From NCBI RefSeq assembly GCF_009711125.1, contig NZ_WMIB01000003.1, forward strand, positions 165,162 to 229,161: DNA of 64,000 nucleotides, in the 5' to 3' direction. A model generated the notes under the pieces. It was not told the DNA's origin and did not search any database. It was given only the letters and a program-made list of their open reading frames with translations. The stretch comes from Metabacillus mangrovi (lineage in GTDB: Bacteria > Bacillota > Bacilli > Bacillales > Bacillaceae). Positions 28,226-36,128 of the stretch are shown piece by piece. Each line of letters begins with the position of its first letter. The stretch's first letter is position 1. A program made the position numbers and the translations under genes.

Positions 28226-29890
28226 ATGACGACAACCCGAAAAAGGCTGGGTGATCTGCTTGTCGAGGCTGGTCTCATCTCAGAAGAGCAGCTTAACCAG
28301 TCCTTACAGGACAAGCAAAAGGGGCAGAAGCTTGGAGATGTCCTTGTAGAGAAGGGTTTTGTAACGGAGCAGCAGCTGATCGAAGTGCTCGAGTTCCAGC
28401 TCGGCATTCCTCATATCAGCCTGTACCGCTATCCGTTTGATGGTAAGCTCATGAATATTGTCCCGAAGGAGATGGCGAAACGAAATCTTGTCGTCCCTTT
28501 AAAGAAAGAAGGGGACAAGCTGTTTGTTGCCATGGCAGATCCGATGGATTTCTACACCATCGATGACCTGCGTCTGGCAACAGGCTTCCAGATTCAGACC
28601 GCCATTGCTTCAAAGGATGACATCATTAAGACGATTGCGAAATATTACGAGACCGATGACGGCATGTCTGACATTATGGATCAAATATCTGCCGTTGAAG
28701 AGCGGGTTGAAGAAGAGACCATCACCGGCGAAGACTCACCGGTCGTCCGGTTAGTGAACCAGATCCTGCAAAGTGCTGTTCAGCAGAAGGCAAGTGATAT
28801 TCACATTGATCCGCAGGAGACAAAGATCCTCATCCGTTACCGGGTGGACGGTGTTTTGAAAAATGAGCGGACCCTGCCAAAGCACATGCAAAGCGTGCTG
28901 ACTGCGAGGATTAAGATTATGTCCAATCTGGATATTACGGAGCACCGAGTCCCGCAGGACGGTAGAATCAAGACAGCCATTGAATTTAACCCCGTCGATT
29001 TACGGGTATCGACTCTTCCGACTGTCTACGGGGAAAAAATTGTTATGCGGATTCTGGATTTAGGGAGCACGCTCAATGATTTAAACAAGCTCGGGTTCAA
29101 TTCCCTGAATCTTCAGCGTTTCAATAAACTCATCGAACAGCCGACGGGAATCGTGCTGATCACCGGTCCGACGGGCTCCGGAAAGTCCTCTACCCTGTAT
29201 GCAGCACTGAACAAGCTGAACAGTGAAGAGGTCAACATTATTACCATCGAAGATCCGGTGGAGTACCAGCTGGAAGGAATTAACCAGATTCAGGTGAACA
29301 CCAATGTCGGCATGACCTTTGCAAAAGGGCTGCGTTCCATGCTCCGCCAGGATCCAAACATCATCATGGTCGGAGAGATCCGTGACCGCGAAACGGCTGA
29401 AATTGCGGTAAGGGCTTCTCTTACCGGCCACTTGGTTTTAAGCACCTTGCATACGAATGACTCACTTGGAACGATTACAAGACTCATCGATATGGGAGTG
29501 GAGCCGTTTCTCGTCGCTTCCTCGCTGACAGGTGTTGTTTCACAGCGCCTTGTGCGCAGGGTATGCCGCGACTGTGCGGAAGAACAAAAAGTGACAAAAC
29601 GTGAGGCTGAAATTTTTGCCCGCCGCGGCTTGAAGATCGAGAAAACCGTCAGAGGACGGGGCTGCGGAATGTGCAGCATGACCGGCTATAAAGGACGGCT
29701 TGCCATTCACGAACTACTGGTCATTGATGATGAAATGAAGCGAATGATCCTGAACAATGAGTCCTTTTCGGCTCTGCGCGATCTGGCGGTCAAAAATAAA
29801 ACGATCTTCCTGATTGACGATGGTCTGCTGAAAGTGAAACAAGGCTTAACGACTACAGAAGAAATCCTCCGGGTAGCGATTCCGGATTAA
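28226..29890 (+). CDS. pilB: Type IV pilus assembly ATPase PilB
   Basis: PilB is the hexameric ATPase that powers pilin polymerisation. The 554-residue protein has an N-terminal MshEN-type domain (about residues 5-145) with the two tandem motifs RLGDLLVEAGLIS and KLGDVLVEKGFVT. Each is followed by a helix of the form LxxxLxxxQ, the pattern known to bind cyclic di-GMP. The ATPase core has Walker A GPTGSGKS (Lys320), the Asp box (TIEDPVEYQ), Walker B IIMVGEIRDRETA and the His box. A tetracysteine zinc site (CRDC and CGMC) follows. It is next to pilT, 14 bases apart. Confidence 0.96.
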   Translation: MTTTRKRLGDLLVEAGLISEEQLNQSLQDKQKGQKLGDVLVEKGFVTEQQLIEVLEFQLGIPHISLYRYPFDGKLMNIVPKEMAKRNLVVPLKKEGDKLFVAMADPMDFYTIDDLRLATGFQIQTAIASKDDIIKTIAKYYETDDGMSDIMDQISAVEERVEEETITGEDSPVVRLVNQILQSAVQQKASDIHIDPQETKILIRYRVDGVLKNERTLPKHMQSVLTARIKIMSNLDITEHRVPQDGRIKTAIEFNPVDLRVSTLPTVYGEKIVMRILDLGSTLNDLNKLGFNSLNLQRFNKLIEQPTGIVLITGPTGSGKSSTLYAALNKLNSEEVNIITIEDPVEYQLEGINQIQVNTNVGMTFAKGLRSMLRQDPNIIMVGEIRDRETAEIAVRASLTGHLVLSTLHTNDSLGTITRLIDMGVEPFLVASSLTGVVSQRLVRRVCRDCAEEQKVTKREAEIFARRGLKIEKTVRGRGCGMCSMTGYKGRLAIHELLVIDDEMKRMILNNESFSALRDLAVKNKTIFLIDDGLLKVKQGLTTTEEILRVAIPD

Positions 29891-29904
29891 GTGGTGACCC
29901 AGTC

Positions 29905-30945
29905 ATGAAAAATCAAATTGATGCAATCCTGAAGACCGCATTTGAACGGCAGGCATCCGATATCCATCTGTCTGTCGGCGTCCCGCCGGTCCTCCGCATT
30001 AACGGAGATCTGGTCAAGCTTGGCGATAAGCCGCTAATGCCGGCAGACACGGAAAGCATGTCAAAGGCCATCATTTCCAAAACAAAGTGGACTCTTTTTG
30101 AAGAAAAGGGAGAGCTCGACTTTTCCTACGGTATACCAGGCATCTCCAGGTTCCGGGTCAATGCATTCCGGCAGCGGTCCTGCATTTCCCTTTCCATCCG
30201 GATTGTTCCGAGAACCATTCCGTCCATTGATTCCATGGAGCTGCCTCCTATCCTTAAGGATATGGCAGAAAAGCCGCATGGTCTTGTGCTTGTAACGGGG
30301 CCGACGGGCAGCGGGAAATCAACGACGCTTGCCGCTATGATTGATTACATGAATAAATCGATGCGCAAGCATGTCATTACCCTTGAAGATCCGATCGAGT
30401 ATTTGCACAAGCATCAAAAATGTGTGGTGGAGCAAAGAGAGATCGGCTTTGATACAACTACGTTCGCAACCGGTCTGAAGGCAGCCCTCAGGCAGGACCC
30501 CGATGTCATTCTTGTAGGAGAGCTGCGTGATCTCGAAACCATCCACACAGCGATCACCGCAGCGGAGACGGGGCATCTTGTTCTCGCAACCCTTCATACC
30601 TCATCTGCTGCTACAACGATTGACCGGATGATTGATGTGTTTCCTGCCAATCAGCAGCCGCAGATCCGCCTTCAGATTGCCTCCGTCCTAATCGGGGTCG
30701 TGTCTCAAAGGCTATTCCCGACGTCCGATCGGAAGGGCAGGAGAGCGGTGACCGAAATCATGATGAACAATTCAGCGGTGGCCAACCTGATCCGGAATGA
30801 AAAAACGCACCAGATCCCCAGTGTCATTCAGACGAGCCGGGCTCAAGGGATGCATTCCTTCCAGAGCAAGCTCGATGAATTGGTGAAAAGCGGAATCATC
30901 GAAATGGAATCCGCACTGCCGTATATGCAGGGAGCGGCTGAATAA
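29905..30945 (+). CDS. pilT: Type IV pilus retraction ATPase PilT
   Basis: PilT depolymerises the pilus and drives twitching or DNA uptake. The 346-residue sequence has the N-terminal PAS-like domain (RQASDIHLSVGVPPVLRINGD), Walker A GPTGSGKS (Lys138), ITLEDPIEYLH, Walker B VILVGELRDLETI and the HLVLATLHTSSAA His box. It lacks the zinc tetracysteine, as expected for PilT rather than PilB. Presence of PilT means the pilus is expected to be dynamic. The stop overlaps the pilC start by one base (TAATG). Confidence 0.95.
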   Translation: MKNQIDAILKTAFERQASDIHLSVGVPPVLRINGDLVKLGDKPLMPADTESMSKAIISKTKWTLFEEKGELDFSYGIPGISRFRVNAFRQRSCISLSIRIVPRTIPSIDSMELPPILKDMAEKPHGLVLVTGPTGSGKSTTLAAMIDYMNKSMRKHVITLEDPIEYLHKHQKCVVEQREIGFDTTTFATGLKAALRQDPDVILVGELRDLETIHTAITAAETGHLVLATLHTSSAATTIDRMIDVFPANQQPQIRLQIASVLIGVVSQRLFPTSDRKGRRAVTEIMMNNSAVANLIRNEKTHQIPSVIQTSRAQGMHSFQSKLDELVKSGIIEMESALPYMQGAAE

Positions 30946-32150
30946 TGGGCAGATATGTATATGAAGGCCGGGACAAAACCGGCAGGGTAAACGGAAAGCT
31001 TACAGCTCCTTCTAAAAGAGAGGCTGTTTTCAAGCTCGGTGAATCCGGCATTCGGGTTACGAAGCTGAGCGAGGTTCCGGAAACCTTTTTGACGAAGGAT
31101 ATCAGCATTGGAAACCCTGTTAAACTGCAAGACTTTGTCATTTATCTGCGCCAGTTTTCCACCTTGCTGAAGGCGGGAATCTCGGTTGTAGAGGCAACGA
31201 ACATCCTGGCTAAACAGACTGAAAGCAAAGCGCTCAGGAAGGCACTGGAGCAGATGGAAGAGGACATGCGGTCAGGGAACCCGCTGTCAGCTGCCTCCTC
31301 CAAGCATTCCAAAATCTTTTCCGGTATGTTCGTCAATATGATCCGTGCAGGGGAAGCGAGCGGAAACATGGACGAGACACTCGAGCGGCTCGGCGAGCAT
31401 TATGAAAAGCAGAACCGGACAAAGCAGAAAATACAGTCCGCACTAGCCTACCCAATGGCTGTCGCGGTCGTAGCCGTAGGAGTCGTCATTTTCCTGCTGC
31501 TGTCCGTAGTGCCTACGTTCGTCACCATGTTTGAAGGCTTTGGCGCAGAGCTTCCTGCTATCACAACTTTCGTATTGAACGCGAGTAACTTTATGCAAGG
31601 GTACTGGTGGGTCGTACTGATCTTGTTCTTGCTGGCAGCAGGTGCATTCATCATCATGCGCAAAAATCCGGTTACCCGCTATTACCTGGATTACGCAGCA
31701 CTGCGTGTTCCAATATTCGGGAAGATGATTCAAAAAGCCGTTCTTGCCCGGATGACGAGAACCCTGAGCTCACTGTTCTCAAGCTCGGTTCCTATTTTGC
31801 AGGCAATGTCCATTGTAGAAAAGGTTGTTGAAAATGAAGTCATCGCCAAAGTGATCAGCGATTCGAAAAAATCACTGGAGAACGGATTCTCCATCACCGA
31901 GCCCATGAAAAAGCACTGGGCCTTCCCGCCGCTTATCACACAGATGATTGCGATCGGAGAAGAGACCGGCTCCCTGGACGCCATGCTCGGGAAAGTAGCC
32001 GATTTTTACGAGGAAGAAGTCGAAAACAGTACAGACCGCCTCAAATCAATCATCGAACCGCTGATGATCGTGCTGCTCGCCGGAATTGTAGGGACAATCG
32101 TCACGGCGATAATAGTCCCGATGTTTGATATATTCAACCATGTTCAATAA
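30945..32150 (+). CDS. pilC: Type IV pilus inner-membrane platform protein PilC
   Basis: A GspF/PilC-family polytopic protein of 401 residues that couples the ATPases to pilin assembly. It shows the N-terminal YEGRDKTGRVNGKL segment and two homologous cytoplasmic T2SSF domains: about residues 65-190, with VIYLRQFSTLLKAGISV and MIRAGEASGNMDETL, and about 270-390, with RTLSSLFSSSVPILQAM and MIAIGEETGSLDAML. Transmembrane segments lie near 167-190, 215-235 and 370-393. Both GEASG/GEETG repeats are intact. It is the last gene before the separately expressed pilin. Confidence 0.95.
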   Translation: MGRYVYEGRDKTGRVNGKLTAPSKREAVFKLGESGIRVTKLSEVPETFLTKDISIGNPVKLQDFVIYLRQFSTLLKAGISVVEATNILAKQTESKALRKALEQMEEDMRSGNPLSAASSKHSKIFSGMFVNMIRAGEASGNMDETLERLGEHYEKQNRTKQKIQSALAYPMAVAVVAVGVVIFLLLSVVPTFVTMFEGFGAELPAITTFVLNASNFMQGYWWVVLILFLLAAGAFIIMRKNPVTRYYLDYAALRVPIFGKMIQKAVLARMTRTLSSLFSSSVPILQAMSIVEKVVENEVIAKVISDSKKSLENGFSITEPMKKHWAFPPLITQMIAIGEETGSLDAMLGKVADFYEEEVENSTDRLKSIIEPLMIVLLAGIVGTIVTAIIVPMFDIFNHVQ

Positions 32151-32193
32151 GAAATTTTGTCAAAAAAATGTATCGCTGTGCCTAATGGTGTTG

Positions 32194-32199
32194 TATAAT
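32194..32199 (+). promoter_or_regulatory. Possible pilA promoter (-10)
   Basis: A perfect TATAAT lies 55 bases before pilA. The sequence 17 bp upstream (TATCGC) is not a sigma-A -35, so the assignment is tentative. The 103-bp gap and the hairpin after pilA favour a separate pilin transcript. Confidence 0.35.
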
Positions 32200-32253
32200 G
32201 AATCTAGTAAATTAGGTTAAATTTACTAATTAAACTTAGGGGGAAACCTGATC

Positions 32254-32700
32254 ATGTTCAAAAAAATGTTCAAAAATCAGCGCGGTTTGACACTGATTGA
32301 GTTGCTGGCTGTTATTGTTATCTTAGGGATTATTGCTGCAATTGCGATTCCGGCTATTGGCGGGATGATTAAAAATTCAAAAGTTGACGCTCATATTGCA
32401 AACGCTCAACAAATGGCGAATGCTGCAAGATTGTATACAACAACTGAGAATATTAAAATTACTGCCTCAGGACAGGATGTAACACTAGGTGCCTTAAAAA
32501 CAGCAGGTCATATGGATGATATTAAAAATCCTAGTACTAATGCAAAGTATGATTTAACTAATAGCTTAGTAAATGTGAGATTAGAAAGTGCAACATCCAA
32601 CAACGTAATATATGTGGTTACTTTAAAAGAAGGAACAACCACATATATTGATGCAAAAAACGCTAAAACGCTTGTTAGAACTGATGTAACCAATCCATAA
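32254..32700 (+). CDS. pilA: Major type IV pilin PilA/ComGC-like
   Basis: A 148-residue prepilin: leader MFKKMFKNQRG, then LTLIELLAVIVILGIIAAIAIP with Glu at +5 and the proline kink, the classic type IV pilin stalk. The globular domain (KVDAHIANAQQMANAARLY onward) has no cysteines. The gene is visibly more AT-rich and uses more A/T third positions than its neighbours. AGGGGGAAACCTGATC precedes the ATG. With one promoter-like element ahead and a hairpin behind, it is likely the abundant pilin. The adjacent peptidase should process it. Confidence 0.93.
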   Translation: MFKKMFKNQRGLTLIELLAVIVILGIIAAIAIPAIGGMIKNSKVDAHIANAQQMANAARLYTTTENIKITASGQDVTLGALKTAGHMDDIKNPSTNAKYDLTNSLVNVRLESATSNNVIYVVTLKEGTTTYIDAKNAKTLVRTDVTNP

Positions 32701-32706
32701 AATTAT

Positions 32707-32740
32707 AAGTCCTCCCCAACAGGAGGACTTTACCCTTTTA
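32707..32740 (+). terminator. Hairpin after pilA, partial terminator
   Basis: A perfect 9-bp stem aagtcctcc / ggaggactt is followed by TACCCTTTT, an interrupted T tract. It may stop most pilin transcripts or protect their 3-prime end while letting some polymerase reach pilD. Confidence 0.65.
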
Positions 32741-32771
32741 AAACAATCTCCCACAAGAAGGTGAACCCAAC

Positions 32772-33545
32772 ATGACCGCTACAATCCCTATCCTCATCCA
32801 CACGTACCTCTTCACCCTCGGAGCCGTCCTCGGATCCTTCTTCAACGTGGTCGGGCTGCGTGTTCCGGAGGGGCAATCAATTGTCCATCCCCGGTCCGCC
32901 TGTCCGAACTGCCATCATACCCTGACTCCTAAAGAACTGATTCCGATCTTCTCTTTTATGTTCCAAAGAGGAGCATGCTCGAACTGCCGCAAACGGATTT
33001 CACCGATCTATCCGTTTATGGAGCTTGTGACTGCGCTGTTGTTTGCTGCCGCTCCTTTAGTGATCGGCTGGTCTCCTGAACTGCTTGTTGCCTTCACTTT
33101 GGTTTCGCTCTGCTCCATCATCATCGTCTCTGACGTCCGCTATATGATCATCCCGGATAACGTGCTGCTTTTTTTCCTTCCGCTGTTTGTTGCAGAAAGG
33201 GTTTTTATCCCGCTTGATCCATGGTGGGATCCGCTCGCAGGGCTGCTGCTCGGAGCGTTTATCCCGTTTGTCATCATCCTTGCGAGCCGCGGGGGGATGG
33301 GGGCGGGAGATATGAAGCTGCTCGGGGTGCTGGGCATTGCTCTCGGGTGGAAGCTGGTGCTTCTTGCATTCTTTCTTTCTACTTTATATGGAACGGCAGC
33401 CGGTCTTGCTGGAATGGCATTCGGCAAGGTGAAAAAGGGCAAGCCCTTTCCCTTCGGACCATTCATCGTTCTTGGTGCATTGACTGCGTATTTTTATGGA
33501 GAGATCCTCATCCACTGGTATGTCTCATCCTTTTTCGTCCTGTAA
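32772..33545 (+). CDS. comC: Prepilin peptidase PilD/ComC
   Basis: An A24-family aspartic prepilin leader peptidase and N-methylase of 257 residues. Two CxxC pairs (CPNCHHTL and CSNCRKRI, about 30 residues apart) form the zinc-binding insert of bifunctional enzymes. The catalytic aspartates lie in SDVRYMIIPDN and GAGDMKLLG, within about seven membrane segments. AAGAAGGTGAACCCAAC precedes the ATG. This is the positional equivalent of B. subtilis comC (between folC and spoIIB), but here it stands inside a full pilus operon, so it should process PilA and the minor pilins. Confidence 0.95.
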   Translation: MTATIPILIHTYLFTLGAVLGSFFNVVGLRVPEGQSIVHPRSACPNCHHTLTPKELIPIFSFMFQRGACSNCRKRISPIYPFMELVTALLFAAAPLVIGWSPELLVAFTLVSLCSIIIVSDVRYMIIPDNVLLFFLPLFVAERVFIPLDPWWDPLAGLLLGAFIPFVIILASRGGMGAGDMKLLGVLGIALGWKLVLLAFFLSTLYGTAAGLAGMAFGKVKKGKPFPFGPFIVLGALTAYFYGEILIHWYVSSFFVL

Positions 33546-33578
33546 TGATTTCAAATTGCTGCAAAGGAGCTATTCTCG

Positions 33579-34580
33579 ATGAAATATTCCCTTTTTCGTT
33601 CCAGGTCCGGCTATGCGAGCCTGCTGTTCACAGACTATTCGATTCAATATCTAGAACTGAAGTCGGAGGATCCCCTTGTTGTTCATGATTTCGGAGAGCA
33701 TTTTCTCCCTGAAGGCATCATCGTGAATGGCAGGATCCAGGATTATGATAAGCTCTCTCTCATCTTGGATGAGTGCATTCAGGAGTGGTCTCTGAAACGG
33801 AAAAAGATCCGTTTTGTGATTCCGGATTCCTTTATTGTCGTTAAAAAGGTAGAGGTCCCTGCTGATATTCTGGAAGATGAAATTAAAGGTTATTTATACT
33901 TGGAACTTGGAAACAGCATTCATCTGCCATTTGAAGATCCAATTTTTGATATCCATGTGATCCGCCGGACATTGGAGAGCAGGGATGTTTATCTATTTGC
34001 AGCACCGGAATCGGTGGTTCAGGATTATTCGCAGGTGCTGGAGCAGCACAAGCTTCCGCCGGCTGCAGCAGACGTCTCGCCGCTTTGCCTGTTCCGGCTC
34101 CGCCAGAGGCTGAATAAAACGAAAAACGAGAGCAGTCTCTTAATTCAAGCGAACATGAAGTCTGTCACTTTTTCCATTTTTGAACAGGACGAGCTTCTGA
34201 TGATGAGGAGTCTTCCGGTGGAGACGAGCATGAAGGAGTGGGACTGCCAGTATTTATCCTCTTCAGGCGATTACTTTACGCTGACTCCGAAAAGCCAGTC
34301 GCCTGAGGAAGCACTCACCGTGTATGATGACAGCTTAAGAGAAATTGAACGGGTAATGAATTTCTACCAATATACGTTAAATGAAGGAAACCGCAAAATC
34401 GAGAAAGTCTACACGGCAGGGGATCACCCTTATTTGAAGGATTTATCAGCCAGAATAGCCGATGCTGCAGCTGTACCTGTCTCTCTTAGTTTGACGGATA
34501 CGATCTATACATCAGAAAGTGAAGCATTGCCCGGGAAATTTGATGTCCTGCTCGGGCTTGCTTTAAAAGAGGTGCAATAG
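33579..34580 (+). CDS. pilM: Type IV pilus assembly protein PilM
   Basis: A 333-residue cytoplasmic actin-like ATPase of the PilM family. Features are the FTDYSIQYLEL opening strand, the VRFVI/KIRFVIPDSFIVVKKVEVP strand region, EDEIKGYLYLELGNSIHLPFEDP, and the C-terminal phosphate-binding-type segment KVYTAGDHPYLKDLS. In Gram-negative pili PilM binds the N-terminus of PilN; here pilN begins one base after its stop. The N-terminal glycine-rich phosphate loop is weaker than in proteobacterial PilM. Confidence 0.85.
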   Translation: MKYSLFRSRSGYASLLFTDYSIQYLELKSEDPLVVHDFGEHFLPEGIIVNGRIQDYDKLSLILDECIQEWSLKRKKIRFVIPDSFIVVKKVEVPADILEDEIKGYLYLELGNSIHLPFEDPIFDIHVIRRTLESRDVYLFAAPESVVQDYSQVLEQHKLPPAAADVSPLCLFRLRQRLNKTKNESSLLIQANMKSVTFSIFEQDELLMMRSLPVETSMKEWDCQYLSSSGDYFTLTPKSQSPEEALTVYDDSLREIERVMNFYQYTLNEGNRKIEKVYTAGDHPYLKDLSARIADAAAVPVSLSLTDTIYTSESEALPGKFDVLLGLALKEVQ

Positions 34581-34581
34581 G

Positions 34582-35226
34582 ATGCTTGCTGAAATCAATT
34601 TATTGCCGGAACGAAAACGGAAAAATTACGCCTCACTCTTATTGATTGCAGCACTGGCGGTCGCTGCAGCTGGTTTGCTTGTTTTCATGCAGGGCCAGTA
34701 CAGCAAAAATGAAGCAGAGATCAGCCAGCTGAAAAACGAGGATTCAGCCCTTCAGGAGCAGCTTGCTGTTCCGGCCGAATCCGGCATCGAGGGAGGAACA
34801 GCCTTCGAAACGCTTGCGAACGCGGTCACTTGGACAAAAGACTATCCAGTCGAATTCGTACCGATCATGGATGATTTACGCAAAAACCTGCCGAACAGCG
34901 GCTATTTTCAGGCACTTGGCTATACCGAAGCAAATAAGCTTGTTGTTTCCATCCACTTGGAGGAAACGAGAGAAGCTGCCTTTTACATGAACCGGTTAAA
35001 GAAAATCCCGTATTTTCAATCGGCCAAGCTTATGGAAATGACCGCAGTTGAACTGCAGGAGCTGGAAGAGACCGAAAATACGGCCGGTTCCATAGATGAA
35101 CAGCAGCCCTTTCTAGTGACGTACGAATTAGAGCTGGACCGTGAAAAGTGGAAGACTTTACAGCTTGAGAAGCTTCAGGAGAAAGAAGCAGACGGGGAGG
35201 GGCTGCAGGATGATTCAGTTCAATAA
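34582..35226 (+). CDS. pilN: Type IV pilus assembly protein PilN
   Basis: A 214-residue bitopic membrane protein. The start MLAEINLLPERKRK carries the INLLP motif by which PilN docks into PilM. One transmembrane helix lies at about residues 16-36, then a coiled-coil region (EAEISQLKNEDSALQEQL) and a ferredoxin-like domain (about 85-190). It overlaps pilO by 17 bases. Together with PilM and PilO it forms the alignment subcomplex; no pilP or secretin gene follows, as expected in a Gram-positive cell. Confidence 0.88.
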   Translation: MLAEINLLPERKRKNYASLLLIAALAVAAAGLLVFMQGQYSKNEAEISQLKNEDSALQEQLAVPAESGIEGGTAFETLANAVTWTKDYPVEFVPIMDDLRKNLPNSGYFQALGYTEANKLVVSIHLEETREAAFYMNRLKKIPYFQSAKLMEMTAVELQELEETENTAGSIDEQQPFLVTYELELDREKWKTLQLEKLQEKEADGEGLQDDSVQ

Positions 35227-36028
35227 AAAGCATCTTACTGTCGCCGTTCTCACCGTTTTGCTGCTTGGAGCTGCTTATGCGGGATTTTATTTTCTGATCC
35301 TTGATCCAATGGAAGTGCAGAAGGGGTCATACAGGGACAACATCCGTACCTCTGAGGAGCTTTTGGCTGCGGCTGAAGGAGGCGGGGGGAACGCTGCTGT
35401 TTTAAACCAGTATTCTCTTGCTGAACTGCAGATGGAGGTTCCGAACAACCGCTTTGAAGAACAGTTCCTGCTGGATCTTGAAAAGGCGGAGGTCCTCTCG
35501 GGAAGCAAGGTCACCTCTGCCGTTTTTGCCGATCAGGAGTTTACCGATGAAACAGCTGAGCAGCAGCAAGAAGCGGCAGCTGAAGAACAGGCTGATGAAC
35601 CAGCAGCTGAACCAGCAGCTGAAGCACCGCCTGCAGAAGATGATCCTGAAGAAGCAGCCGAGCAGACGCCTGAAGGAGAGCCGGCATCCGATGAACCGTC
35701 CCTTCCGGCAGGTATGCAAAAAGTAACGATGACGGTTTCACTGGAGTCCGGAGATTACGAAGGAGTCAAACGGTTTTTATCTACACTCGAAACGGTAAGG
35801 CGGATCACGCAGGTGGAATCTGTCACGCTTGCCAATCCGGAATCGGGGATGCTTGAGGAAACCGATGAGGAGCCTCTGACATACGATGTGATTGTATCGG
35901 CTTATTACTTGCCAAGCCTGGAGGAATTAAAGGAACAGCTCCCTCCGTTCCCGAAAACAAATCCGGGAAGCGTCATCGATCCGTTTGAATCTCCTTCAGA
36001 CGAAAACATTGGCGAAACAAGTGAATAG
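35210..36028 (+). CDS. pilO: Type IV pilus assembly protein PilO-like
   Basis: A 272-residue bitopic protein with one membrane segment (about residues 8-28) after a basic MIQFNKKH start. A coiled-coil/ferredoxin-like part follows (RTSEELLAAAEG, NRFEEQFLLDLEKAEV). It is interrupted by a long Glu/Ala/Pro/Gln linker at about 115-165 before the conserved-type C-terminal strand region (VTMTVSLESGDYEGVKRFLSTLE). The linker is unusual for PilO. I use the ATG at 35210, where GGGGAGGGGCTGCAGG gives the ribosome binding site; the longer frame back to 35141 lies inside pilN. Last gene of the pilus operon. Confidence 0.82.
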   Translation: MIQFNKKHLTVAVLTVLLLGAAYAGFYFLILDPMEVQKGSYRDNIRTSEELLAAAEGGGGNAAVLNQYSLAELQMEVPNNRFEEQFLLDLEKAEVLSGSKVTSAVFADQEFTDETAEQQQEAAAEEQADEPAAEPAAEAPPAEDDPEEAAEQTPEGEPASDEPSLPAGMQKVTMTVSLESGDYEGVKRFLSTLETVRRITQVESVTLANPESGMLEETDEEPLTYDVIVSAYYLPSLEELKEQLPPFPKTNPGSVIDPFESPSDENIGETSE

Positions 36029-36045
36029 GTGGCGAAAACCTTTTG

Positions 36046-36076
36046 GAACAAGACGACAAATGTCTTGTTCTTTTTT
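36046..36076 (+). terminator. Terminator of the pilus operon
   Basis: A 9-bp stem gaacaagac / gtcttgttc with a 7-nt loop and TTTTTTAT tail, 17 bases after pilO. Confidence 0.9.
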
Positions 36077-36128
36077 ATATTCCATATGCTAGCATGTAGG
36101 AAAAGCAGTGATTAGAGGCGGTGATTTC

